Assembly: GCA_026225945.1 (NCBI GenBank)
Contig: JAMJFZ010001133.1
Span: 14,782,001 to 14,846,000 of the forward strand
Direction: 5' to 3'
DNA from: Cricetomys ansorgei
Taxonomy: Eukaryota > Chordata > Mammalia > Rodentia > Nesomyidae
Length of the DNA: 64,000 nucleotides
Shown here: positions 24,601 through 34,515 of the stretch, one piece after another
How positions within the stretch are numbered: position 1 is the stretch's first letter
Layout: every line of letters starts with the position of its first letter
Program-made: the position numbers and the translations under genes
Notes under the pieces: model-generated
What the model was told of the DNA's origin: nothing
What the model saw: only the letters and a program-made list of their open reading frames with translations
The model's database searches: none

Positions 24601-25229
24601 CACTTGGGTTTTCCTGGCTCTCCTAACACAAGAGACTCTCTAGTGAAATATGTTTCTAAACTAGTTGCCATAGAAATATGTTTTAAAGATAGCTCATCCC
24701 AGGGAACGCTGACAGGTACTGATTGCGAATCGGGCTTTGATTTACCATCCAATACCGCTTGTGGAACCACCGAGAACAAATGCCCTGTGACTCTGAGCTT
24801 TCAGAGCCGCGTGATTTGCTTGAAAGTGTGCCGGTGTTTTGTGTGAGGCACGCCTGTGAGCTGTCGATTGTGCATGGGAGAGGCTGTGAAGCTGGAGTGC
24901 TTGGAGGCCCTGTGGGTCTCCTCCTCCTCCTGCTGGGCTCTGTGCTTTTGGTATTCCATTCTTATAGCTGCTACCAGAGGGTGGAGAAGACAGGAAATTC
25001 TTTCTAATCAGTGTTCTCCGTTCTCATGGGAGATGGGTAGAGGAGAGAGAAACTGAAGACAGCGGCTGAAATGATGTGGGTTTGTTTATGATTCTTATAT
25101 GAGCAATTTATGATTGTTCACCAGTGACTGCATGTGAGTTAGTTGAAAGATGGCAAGTTAGATGCAAACCATCTTGTGTATATGTACATAGATATGTTGT
25201 AATATGTAAGCATGTCAAGAGACACTGAA
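21614..25229. other. 3.6 kb of unique sequence
   Basis: No recognisable transposon and no assignable exon. The longest frame is 165 codons on the plus strand (24349-24846); it has no domain I recognise, and an opposing 88-codon frame overlaps it. 24640-24850 contains several CpGs and reads like old, slowly changing sequence. Confidence 0.4.
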
Positions 25230-25392
25230 TTTCTTTTTATTTTGTACACAAGCTCTCACTATGTAGCTGTGAATGGCCTGGAACTTGCTATGTAGAGCAG
25301 GCTGCCCTGAGACTCACAGAAATCCACCTGCCTCCGTCTCCAGAGTGCTGAGTTAGGGTCCATGCCACCAACACAGACTCTGATTTTTTTTA
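25228..25392 (-). mobile_element. diverged B1 SINE
   Basis: Antisense B1: T-rich start 'tttctttttattttgtacac', 'ctcactatgtagctgtgaat', 'ggcctggaacttgctatgta', 'actcacagaaatccacctgc', 'tgctgagttagggtccatgc'. Confidence 0.85.
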
Positions 25393-25564
25393 ATGTAGGG
25401 AGATAATTTAAACCTTAGAATGTTTATTGTGATATAAATCATTTATTGAACCAGCTCTATTATTTGAAATTATATAATAATTTCCCAATTTTAAGAAAAT
25501 TATTCATAAATAGATTTAACAAATGAGAAACATCAAAGCTTCCAGTGAGCTAAGAATGTTTATA

Positions 25565-25830
25565 AATACATATATTATATATATATATATATTTGTATAT
25601 ATGCATGCATGTATGTGTACATGTGTATATATATATGCATGCATATGGCCATACATATAAATTGTATACAACCATATAGATAAGCAAATATATGACTATA
25701 TATTAAAATATATTACTATATATACAATGGCATGGTTTTTATATCTTTAGATAGTCATGTAAAGATATAAAAAATGCATATATTTTAGATAATATTCATT
25801 CATATTATGTGTATATCATTCTATATTAAC
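25565..25830. repeat. AT-rich/(TATG)n low-complexity region
   Basis: Long run of ATATAT, TGCATGCATG and ATATGACTATATATT motifs, including a (TA)n core at about 25573-25591. Confidence 0.85.
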
Positions 25831-26339
25831 ATACATACATGGTGACAGCTTGTCTATTACATTGATGAATACTTCCCATGAGTAGATGTGAATAGTCTTT
25901 CTGTTTAGCAAAGGAGATTCTGCAAAATGAGTTAGCGTCTGCAGAGAACTTTGAAAATGAACTCCCACCCTTCTGTGCATTCTTACCACGCATCACCCTT
26001 CTGCTGAAGGTGACAACTGCTCCTGATGCGGACACCTGTGCCTACTGAGCTGTGCACCCTGGCTTCTTCCGAGAACTGGTTCCTCTTCTTTCTTCTCCTG
26101 AGCAGAATACAAATTAGTGACTTGTGGAGACATTCCCTGCTGCATCAAGACTAATCACTGGCTCTGGGCATTCTTCAGCTGTTGCCTTTCAGAATCACTT
26201 AAAGATGGTCTTTGTCTACCGTCTGGCTCCTGGGCAGAAGTGACCCACAGAACTGGAGTTCATTGTTTTGATGCCTGGTATGGCATACAATGGCAAAGCC
26301 TTTACAGTGCTTGCTCTGGATTGTTATTCCTCTCTTACA

Positions 26340-26488
26340 CATAGATACACAGACACAAACACACACACATTCACACAAAGATATACATATAAAGACACAC
26401 ATATTTATACATATGCTCACCGAAACACACATGCTCACACATTCATACACACATAGGATACACATAGGTACACAGACACAAGCACACA

Positions 26489-26539
<51 letters not shown>

Positions 26540-26562
26540 TCTCTCCCTCCCTCCCTCCCTCT
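26340..26562. repeat. (CA)n-rich then (TC)n then (CTCC)n compound microsatellite
   Basis: CACA-rich sequence with TATA/TCAC interruptions to about 26489, then an almost pure TC tract (26490-26545), then CTCC repeats. Both-strand open frames of 97-129 codons here are repeat translations. Confidence 0.95.
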
Positions 26563-26697
26563 CTCCATTTGTATGAATCATAAAGCACTAGCAGGGAATG
26601 ACTTAGTTTATGGAAAGTGATTTTTTTTTAAGGAAAGCAATTCTATGAAATCAAATTATAGGCAAAAGCAGACTCTTAGTGGTCTCCTGAGCACCTC

Positions 26698-27426
26698 TGT
26701 TGATTAGGCATTTTTGTTAACTTGACACAAGCCAAGGTCATCTAGAAAGAGGGAACCTCAAAATGTGAAAATGCCTTTGTCAAATTTTCCTATAGGCAAT
26801 TCTGTAGCGTGTTTTCTTGATTGCTGATTAATGTGAGAGGGTTCAGCCTACAGTGGGTGCTGCCACCCCTGGGCAGGTAGTCCTGGGCAGGTGGCTGGGC
26901 AGGTGGTCTTGGGCAGGTGGTCCTGGGCAGGTGGTCCTGGGCAGGTGGTCCTGGGCAGGTGGCTGGGCAGGTGGTCCTGGGCAGGTGGTCCTGGGCAGGT
27001 GGTCCTGGGCAGGTGGTCCTGGGCAGGTGGCTGGGCAGGTGGTCCTGGGCAGGTGGTCCTGGGCAGGTGGTCCTGGGCCTGGGCAGGTGGCTGGGCAGGT
27101 GGCTGGGCAGGTGGTCCTGGGCAGGTGGTCCTGGGCAGGTGGTCCTGGGCAGGTGGCTGGGCAGGTGGTCCTGGGCAGGTGGCTGGGCAGGTGGCTGGGC
27201 AGGTGGTCCTGGGCAGGTGGCTGGGCAGGTGGCTGGGCAGGTTGTATTAGAAAGCAAGATGAGAAAACCATGAGGAGCAAGCCAGTAAGCAGTGGTCCTC
27301 CTTGGCCACTGCTCCTCTGTTTCTGCCTCCATGTTCCTACCCCAAATGTAAGCCAAATAAGGCCTTTCCTCCCCAAGTTGGTTTGGTCATAATCTTTTTC
27401 ACAACAATGGAAAGCTAACTAAGACA
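26698..27426 (+). mobile_element. MaLR-like LTR carrying an internal minisatellite
   Basis: The 5' part reads 'gttaacttgacacaagccaa', 'tgcctttgtc', 'ttttcttgattgctgattaa' and 'gtgggtgctgccacccctgg'. The 3' part reads 'tattagaaagcaagatgaga', 'gagcaagccagtaagcagtg', GCCAAATAAGGCC and ends '...gctaactaagaca'. Between them, where other copies simply read 'ccctgggctggt.gtcctgg', lies a 362-bp tandem array. Confidence 0.75.
26881..27242. repeat. 27-unit minisatellite of 12/14-bp units
   Basis: Counted by eye: sixteen 14-mers (TCCTGGGCAGGTGG, one with TCTT), ten 12-mers (CTGGGCAGGTGG, last one short), and one 20-mer (TCCTGGGCCTGGGCAGGTGG), giving exactly 362 bp. All units share GGGCAGGTGG. Because 14 is not a multiple of three, three plus frames and two minus frames stay open across it; the resulting 97-188-codon frames (Trp-Ala-Gly-Gly or Pro-Ala-Gln type) are artefacts of the repeat. 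Confidence 0.95.
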
Positions 27427-27934
27427 GTGTGTCTTTGCTCAAACATCCAAGGTATACAATGATTTATCAGAATTAGCATTACATTGTATTCAGATAAAGA
27501 ATCCCTTTTATTTAATATATTTTTATTAATAAATTCATTTAGTTTGTGTATTGATAAATTTATTTACTCCAGAAATTATTAATGGCTTACATTATTAGAA
27601 TATTGAAATGGTGGAATGAATGTTATGAATATTATAATACTGATAATTCTTGTTTTTCACTTGAGCATAAATGATTCCAAAGGGTGTCTTGCTTCAGTAA
27701 AATACATGGGAATTCACTCACGTAGATTTGAAAGCACCTGTCAACTCATTGCAATAGGATTTCATGACTGTGTTAACAGAAAGTATATAATCAGCACTGT
27801 GCTCTTGTTTCTGACATTTCCATCCAACATATCTCGTACACCTGTTACAAAAATGCTCTCTGAAAGAACATGAAGTCCATGCAGAAAGACAGGTAGGTAT
27901 TTAGACATTATAACTTTCTCTCATGAGGCCACAA
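27427..27934. other. AT-rich unique sequence
   Basis: No gene or clear transposon; 27500-27660 is strongly A+T rich. Confidence 0.4.
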
Positions 27935-28088
27935 TTCCTCTTCCTTCCTCCCCCTTCCCTCCTCCCTTTATCCCTTCCTCTCTTCTTCCCTCTCTCCTTC
28001 CCCTTCCTTCCTTTTCTTTTTGTGCTGGGTATGAAACCCAGAACCTTGTGGACACCAGGCAATTGCTCTGTCATTGAGCTAACCCATC
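27935..28088 (-). mobile_element. ID-type SINE with long purine tail (antisense)
   Basis: The minus-strand ID core is visible as 'tgctgggtatgaaacccaga', 'gacaccaggcaattgctctg', 'tcattgagctaaccc' (28023-28088). The CTTCC/CCCTT-rich stretch at 27935-28020 is its expanded GA-rich tail read on the other strand. Confidence 0.75.
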
Positions 28089-29164
28089 ACCCGTCTGTCT
28101 TCCCTTTCTGCCCTTCCACTGTCACATACCCCAGAGAGCAGAAAATAGAAGCAAGTACACAGATTGCCCACATGAGCTAGTTAAAAAAATTTCCACTGTA
28201 ATTCAGAGCACAATGCCTTGGTAGCTCAGCAGAACTGACTTCCTGCAATGGACATCTGCATTAAAGCTGAGTTTCCACTAGAGGTACTATGCCCAGAACA
28301 AGATGGCACACATCTCTGCATGCTTTCCCAGTTCCCACATGGCAAACTAAGGTGCTTAGAAATTTGATTCACAGATACACCACCTTCAAAGAATATTCAA
28401 AAGCTGATTTTTTTCTTCTTGCTCAAAACTCCTGTTTGCAGACCACCCTGACTCATTCCTGATGCAAGAGAGGTTCCTGACACTTAATGGTTGGCAACCT
28501 GCCTCTCCATGTCCCCTTTTGATGCTTTAGGGAATAGGCCCAGGATTTTCCCACCCTCAAACTCCATCATAAGATATTTAGAAATGCCCTGTTTTGACCC
28601 CAATCTTACCTGCCTGGCTGTGAGACTTCAGGATTACTATGTGACCTGGGAAGCCCACCAAGACGAGGAACAAGATCAGCTTCCTTGAATTCAAAGGTGA
28701 GAATACTAATTTTGAAAGTTTGGGGAAATGAAACACGGCATTAATTTCTACAACACGAGGAATAAATTCTATGCTTTTGGAGAATGAATCTTTGCTCTTA
28801 AGTTCATTAAACTATTTAAAGTTTAAAACAGGTATTATTCACGGAAGCACATTTTCTACCTGTCTGCAAAGACTTAACATTTTCACTATTCTGTTGACAA
28901 GGGGTTATAAATTCAGAGGCATACAACCCTTGATGTTTCCTAATTAATCAATATGATGGATTCTGTAGTTCTGCAGACATACTTATAATAGTAATTTCTT
29001 TAAATGGTGTTTTCTCACATAGCCTTTGATTATATGCCCAGCTATTTTCTAATTGTGCCCTGTGGCCTGGGTATAAAGTCTCCCACATTATCCCAAAGAG
29101 CTGTTGGCAATTGATAGCTGCTGGGAGACAGGGAGTCAGTTTACTTTAAGATCTTTGCTGGTGG
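28089..29164. other. unique sequence, no gene seen
   Basis: No recognised repeat. 28690-29130 is repeat-free and AT-rich. A 65-codon plus frame at 28491-28688 has no domain. Confidence 0.4.
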
Positions 29165-29370
29165 TGAGTTGGTCAGGCTTCTGTGGAAGACCACACACCC
29201 AAAAGTATATGGCTGGCACAAACTGGACTTGATGAGTGTTTAGAAAAATAAAAGGACACAAGTTGGGAGGGTCAAAGGGGCGTAAATCTGCGAGGGGTTG
29301 GGGGAGAGCAGTAGCCGTGGCCCAAACACATCGTGTAAAACTCTAAAACAATTAATAGAAAAAGTAAAAA
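29165..29370 (+). mobile_element. L1 (Lx-like) 3' end
   Basis: Sense L1 3' UTR: 'agaccacacacccaaaagta', 'ggctggcacaaactggactt', 'gatgagtgtttagaaaaata', 'ggggttgggggagagcag', 'aaaactctaaaacaattaat'. Confidence 0.75.
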
Positions 29371-30197
29371 ACAAATCAGTATTGCGTACTTATTTCTGAA
29401 GGTCTACGTACACATGTTAAAATGCTCTACCATCAAAAATGCAAACTGAGATGAATCATAGCAAGGGAGAAAAACGATCAGATTGTTTAAATTTACTCCT
29501 CTTTACTACAATTTGAGTGACTAGGTTAATTACCTTGTGCTTTGATGAGGTCGTATGTCTGCTACTGGTGTCTCAGGCATATGAAGTGGTAGCTATGCTT
29601 GACTCTGTGATATGTAGTGCCATAATTTAAAAAGTCATATATTTTCTGGAAAAATATACATTTTCATTTTTAGCCATTCTATCTAAAAAGAGCTACAAGC
29701 CTTACATAAAGAGATTTAGCCTGAAGCGGAGGGAATATTTCTGCTAAAATGTTCTACCCATTGTAGATGTCAGCATCAGGTTATTTAGCACTTTGCAGAT
29801 ATGATTTATAAATTACTAAACAAATAGTTACTGACAGTCTTCATTTGGTGTCTGACATTACATTAGTAAAATGCCCCTCCCATAAAGGGTCCAAGAGCAG
29901 CATACACTAGACCCTTGATTAGTGCCATTTGAAGGTGAATGTTAAGTGAATGTCAGTCTGAGAGTGAATGCTACCACATGCTGCCATGACCACAGTCCTC
30001 CTCAGAACACTAGTTGTTCTTTTCCTATTTAACATGTAAGCTTGTGTTTTGTGAATGTCTGACTTGAGCTCTAAGACTTGATCTTACAGATGAGAAGGTT
30101 TGTTTCTTAGGTACCCTCAGTTTCTTTAACTTCTGTTTATGTGCCCCACACACCTTTCTCAAACTCAGGTAACCTACATTCAATGGGTCTTGCCTTA
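29371..30197. other. unique sequence, no gene seen
   Basis: No repeat or gene recognised. Confidence 0.4.
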
Positions 30198-30745
30198 TGT
30201 TGGGGAAGCTTATTTCTATTTATGCTCATGTAACTTTGAAACAATTGTTTTGTATGTTGTCGGGGGAAGGGCTGCCTAATCCTAGGCAGGCTGCTTCCAT
30301 CTGCGGGTGTTGGCTTGATGTAAAGCTGTGATTCAGAGTTTGCTTCCTCATGACCTGCATCTGCTCATGGCTCTCTAGCAGAGCCATTGTAGTGAAGAGC
30401 TAAGTTGCTGTGCAGGAATTCTTGTAGTCTCTTTCCCACAGTTTCAGGCAACAAGGAGAGAACACTCCCCTTAGGCTTTGAACTCCCCTTCCATAAAGGT
30501 GACTGCTAAAGGATTGTGGGATGAGACTAAGCTACAAGTTTCCTTCATTATGCAAATACGCCTTTGGATGAGGGGGCAGAGTTTTTGTATCAATAAAAAA
30601 CACCTGAGATCAGATGATCACAATTGAGGTTCCCCTGCCCAGGATGGCTCTTGCTATGCCAGGCAGTTCCCTGTGCTGAGTTCTTGCAGGTTTGTATTTG
30701 TGAAAGTGACCCTTTGTCTTTCTTGCTGCGCTCACACAATAGCTA
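30198..30745 (+). mobile_element. ERV solo LTR, family A copy 1
   Basis: Starts TGTTGGGGAAGCTTATTTCT and runs colinear with the copies at 56375 and (shortened) 33300. Shared landmarks are 'tatgctcatgtaactttgaa', 'gaagggctgcctaa', 'ttcattatgcaaata', the poly(A) signal in ATCAATAAAAAACACCTGAG, and 'tgtctttcttgc' near the end. No internal retroviral sequence adjoins it. The exact 3' end and target duplication were not resolved. Confidence 0.7.
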
Positions 30746-30799
30746 TGGGCTATGGACTCCCACTGAAAAACAGTCTTGAATCTATCACCCAGACTCCCT

Positions 30800-31110
30800 G
30801 ATAGCTTCAGATGTCAACCTCACACAGCCCAGAGTTATCTCCAAGAGTCTCAGCTTGAGATTAAATACAGTAAATTGGCCCATGGGCATGCTTGAGAGGT
30901 GCTTTCTTGGTTGTTAATGGTTATAGGAAGGTCCAGTCCACTGTAAATGATGCCATTTTTAGGCAGGTATGCCTGAGCTGTATAAGAAAGGTAGCTAGCT
31001 GAGCAAGCCATGGGGAACAAGCCAGACGGCAGTGCTCCTTCATGGGCTCTGCTTTAATTTCTACCATGCTGGAGTTCCTGCCCTGAATTCCTGTCTATCC
31101 CCTAAAACAG
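30800..31110 (+). mobile_element. truncated MaLR-like LTR
   Basis: Sense copy of the recurrent repeat: 'tttcttggttgttaatggtt', 'ccagtccactgtaaatgatg', 'gagcaagccatggggaacaa', 'ccctgaattcctgtcta'. The 5' opening is diverged and the 3' AATAAA part is missing. Confidence 0.6.
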
Positions 31111-31365
31111 ACCTGGATCCTGAGCCCAAAACTTGACATAACATCTTTCTGGTTTGAGTCTGAACAGGTCTTTTATACTGTGTCTTCTCAAGCCTGCTGT
31201 TTTATCACTAGGATACTCATTTTGCTATTAAATTGTAAACTATTGGGTGAGTAAAGTCTGGATCTAAGTCACCTCTGTATCTCCTGCTGAATGCCATACC
31301 AAGCCACTTCCAGAAAGCAGATACTCATTGAATGAATAGAGCACACACAGCTTACCCCACTGTAT

Positions 31366-31959
31366 TGTGGGGGTCCCACCTTAAGATTCAGGTCCCTAGT
31401 ATAGAAAAAGACCAAAGCAGCCAACTTTAGTCAGGCTTCTAAGAGCACCAAAATTGTGTAGGCCCAAGCCAGGAGCACCGTGACCCAAAACAGTTCCCAG
31501 AGTTAAAGACAAACACTTTCTAAGACAAACAAGACGGCCTTGGGCTAAAAGAGTTTCCCCACCTAAACAGCCCATGGCCTCGGGCTAAGAGTCTTCCCTC
31601 CACCCACATTGACTAAGACCCTAAAGTTTACATTTTCTAGGAGCCCGCAACCTTGCTATATGCCAGCACCAATCAGTTTAAAGAGTAACTGGCCCCTACC
31701 TATCAAAATGGGAAAACAATTTGGGGACCAATCAACTTGTCCCAACTTGGTTTGTGCCTAGCAACCGTTTCAACTGTATAAAAAGCTTCACCATTTGCTC
31801 CTCGTGGTCGGTTCTATCCTGCGTGTTAGAACGGCCCCAGTATACTGGAATAAATCCTCTTGCTATTTGCATCAATATCCCGTCTGTGAGTCTCTGTGGG
31901 GATGCGGCATTCCGGTTTGGGCCCTGGGGGGTCCCAGTTTGGATCTCTGAAGTCCAACA
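31366..31959 (+). mobile_element. class I ERV (gammaretrovirus-type) solo LTR
   Basis: 594 bp, starting TGTGGGGGTCCCACC and ending CTGAAGTCCAACA, flanked by an exact 4-bp duplication GTAT (31362-31365 and 31960-31963). TG...CA ends with a 4-bp duplication are the gammaretroviral pattern. A TATA box (CTGTATAAAAAGC, about 31776) is followed about 70 bp later by a poly(A) signal (GGAATAAATCC, about 31848), giving a compact U3-R-U5 layout. No gag, pol or env adjoins: a solo LTR made by LTR-LTR recombination. The two opposite open frames across it are coincidental. Confidence 0.85.
31776..31785 (+). promoter_or_regulatory. LTR TATA box
   Basis: TATAAAA inside GTATAAAAAGC in the class I solo LTR, correctly placed upstream of the AATAAA. 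Upstream are 'ccaatca' motifs (about 31671 and 31728) suited to CCAAT-binding factors. Whether it is used is unknown. Confidence 0.6.
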
Positions 31960-31963
31960 GTAT

Positions 31964-33299
31964 CCTTTACGCTGTTGACAGAAGAAGTGAGAGACGCTGG
32001 CCAACAGTTTCATGTTAACAACTCTGTTCACATGTGGCACAGATCACAGTACTTTTAAAATGTTCATGAGATTAAATATTATCTAATTTCATAGATGTTG
32101 CTTCTTTCAAGAACTGAATAGAGTCTGTGATTTTAACTCACTTCTCTTGCAAGCTAATAAGTATCAGAAGACATGAGGTGACCTGGGCCAGAGACAAAGG
32201 CCTTTCTTGCTTATAATAAAAGCAGTAGAGTACCAACAGCCTGTGCTGATTCCCACAGTGCCGCACACAGAGAGTCAGGCAATGCTCCGATATACTGTGA
32301 TTGCATTGTAGAACCTCAAGCTTAGGGAGCCTGAATCTTTTATAATGGGCAGTAGGCGTGCTTGCCTCTTGCTCCAGAGTGAGACACCACCTGCATTGTG
32401 CGAGGCAGTATGTGTGAATGCCCTTTGATCCTGAGGGAGCTGCTATGTCATTTTTGCAAAGCAGTTTGCTCTGCATACATCTCAAATGAAAGTAACCCAA
32501 AACAAAGGCAGACATCATGTTCTCTGCTTGCATGGCAGACAGAAATGCGGAAACTTCTGGAAAGTTATATCCTTATAAAGTGTGAATCACAACACCAGGT
32601 AGTATTAGAATCCAGCCACTGTGACTATGACTGTTATTGGTTCAGAAAGATGATGCCACCTTTTACATCAGCAATAACCCCCTCCAACTGCTGATTAAAT
32701 CAAAAGAAAATTCAAAAGGATTTCCATGTGTCTATAAGTTTTAAGACATCAAAATGGATTATGTTCATTCATGGGCCCTATACCGGTAAGACAACTTGAG
32801 GAGAGGGTTTACTTCATCTTGGTGATTATTTTGCACATCTGGTACACCTGGTTGCTGTGATGTTTTCTGGGAGAAAATAAATAGAGACCACGATCCATTC
32901 TTTGGTGAGTTTGACCTTTCCTCCTTAGAGGACTTGCTCACTGCTTCAGTATGCAAAACCATGGCTTGCTGCTGCTTGCAGAAAAGATGTGTTGTGGTCT
33001 ACATCCTTCTACAAATAAATATGCACCTGGACATTTTGTCTTCAAAATGCCATTGGGTTTTTCTATTAAATGGAAATGCTGGAGGGTGATTTTGATGGAA
33101 ATGGAAGAATGGCTTTGGCAGTTCTCCAACTCTGGAGGGGAGTCCAGTTAAATCACAATAGTGTGTGCTGGGCACAGCATTTGTTTTAGACATAGCCTTG
33201 CTTCTGTCCCCCAAATACCTGCTCCCCAGTGAAGCCTGATCTTTTAGCATCTTGCTTTCTAGTTTGCAAGGGAAAGTAATTCATTTACTCCTAGCATCC
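31964..33299. other. unique sequence, no gene seen
   Basis: The 131-codon minus-strand frame at 32138-32533 and the 98-codon plus frame at 32398-32694 overlap in opposite directions and have no recognised domain. Confidence 0.4.
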
Positions 33300-33620
33300 T
33301 GTTGTTGTGGAAGTTTATTTTTAGTTATGTAGAAAACAATTGTTTCCTGCACTGTTGGGTGAGGGGCTGCCTAGGTCTTGGCATTTTATATCATCTGCAG
33401 GTGTTGGATTTCTGTGGGGGATCTTTGATTGCTTATGATCTGCACCTGAGGAGTTCTGAATCAATAAAAACACCTGAGCTCAGATGCTCAGGGTTCCACT
33501 GTCCAGGATGGTGTTAGCCATGACTGTGGTTCTCTCTGCTGAGGTCTGGAAGGATTTTGCAAGTATGAATATGGCTCGCTGTACTCCTTACTGAGCCACA
33601 CGTAGGTATACTGCTACTTC
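33300..33620 (+). mobile_element. ERV solo LTR, family A, internally shortened copy
   Basis: Begins TGTTGTTGTGGAAGTTTATT; shares 'gaggggctgcctaggtcttg', 'atctgcaggtgttgg', 'tctgaatcaataaaaacacc' and 'tgtccaggatggtgttagcc' with the copies at 30198 and 56375, but lacks about 200 bp of the middle, including the ATGCAAAT site. The 3' boundary is uncertain. Confidence 0.65.
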
Positions 33621-33759
33621 CTGCTCTGTATGCAACACATTACATGGGTTCAATAAATATTTCTTAACTTTTTGACAAGAAATGAGAGTCCCCACAACTT
33701 CACCCTCCCAGGCACAATTTGAAGCTCAATAAAAATGTAGTTCTTATACAAATGAAGAG

Positions 33760-34063
33760 ACAAATTGTAACTGTATCATGGTAGCGTGCTTGACCCTAAA
33801 TGAGATATCTACATCACTTCAAGGCTTAAGGAACATCATAGAGGGGTTGGGAGATGTGCTACAGATAGATATCTTCTGCACATGATAGGCCCATTGCACT
33901 CATGAACCCACTGCAGCTGCCATGTCAACATCTTGTCATGGGAAGGGGAGGGGCTAAGTGTGGGTGTCAGTTTCTTCAGTGGTGTAGCCACCAGTAAGTT
34001 GCCTATGTGCCAATAAATAACCTTCTACTTGTGTTCACGCAAGCAACCCTAGTGAAACTCAGT

Positions 34064-34108
<45 letters not shown>

Positions 34109-34255
34109 CAGTAGGACGGGGACTTTCTGGGAAGAAGAGGGTTTAGAAGAAGGGATATAAGAGGGGATAATGGGGGGTGCGAACAATCTAAAATTTATTA
34201 TAAACATGTAAGAAACTGTAAATGACTTTAAAAATTCAACAACAATGATAATAAA
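33760..34255 (+). mobile_element. L1 (Lx-like) 3' UTR
   Basis: Sense L1 3' end: 'ccctaaatgagatatctaca', 'ttaaggaacatcatagaggg', 'aggcccattgcactcatgaa', 'caataaataacc', then GGGAAGAAGAGGGTTTAGAAG and a terminal 'aatttattataaacatgtaa'. A CA microsatellite sits inside it. Confidence 0.8.
34067..34106. repeat. (AC)20 microsatellite
   Basis: Forty bases of perfect AC repeat inside the L1 3' UTR. Confidence 0.97.
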
Positions 34256-34317
34256 TGACAACTGTGACATAATAAGAAAGATAATCTGTGGGTTCCTTTG
34301 TGTTTCTGGGGTTCTTT

Positions 34318-34515
34318 AACTACCTCCTAGATACTCCCTAACCACCTCCCAGACCCTCTCTAACCACCTACTAGACCCCATTAACCACATCTCAGAACCC
34401 CCTCAACCACCTACCAGACCCCAATAACCACCTCCCAGACCCCAATAACCACCTACCATATCCTACCAGACCCCCTCTACCCACATCACAGTCCCCCACT
34501 AACCACCTCCCAGAT
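34318..34515. repeat. 21/22-bp minisatellite, about 9 units
   Basis: Nine diverged head-to-tail units built on AACCACCTCCCAGACCCC plus 3-4 variable bases (for example AAT or TCT). One unit near 34446 is about 32 bp and carries an internal partial duplication. Strongly C-rich on the plus strand, with CCCC/CCCCC runs. It directly follows the L1 3' end and no source family is recognised. Confidence 0.9.

Noticed and set aside
26199..26588. 129-codon Glu/Arg and Cys/Val-rich minus-strand frame
   Set aside because: Translation of CA and TC microsatellites.
26790..27392. Five overlapping open frames of 118-188 codons on both strands with Trp-Ala-Gly or Pro-Ala-Gln repeats
   Set aside because: They are translations of the 12/14-bp minisatellite in an LTR; being open in many frames at once is a property of the repeat.
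32138..32533. 131-codon minus-strand frame in unique sequence
   Set aside because: Overlapped by an opposing 98-codon frame and no domain recognised; consistent with chance.
34318..34515. Repeat-spacer array
   Set aside because: Units are contiguous with no unique spacers; it is a minisatellite.
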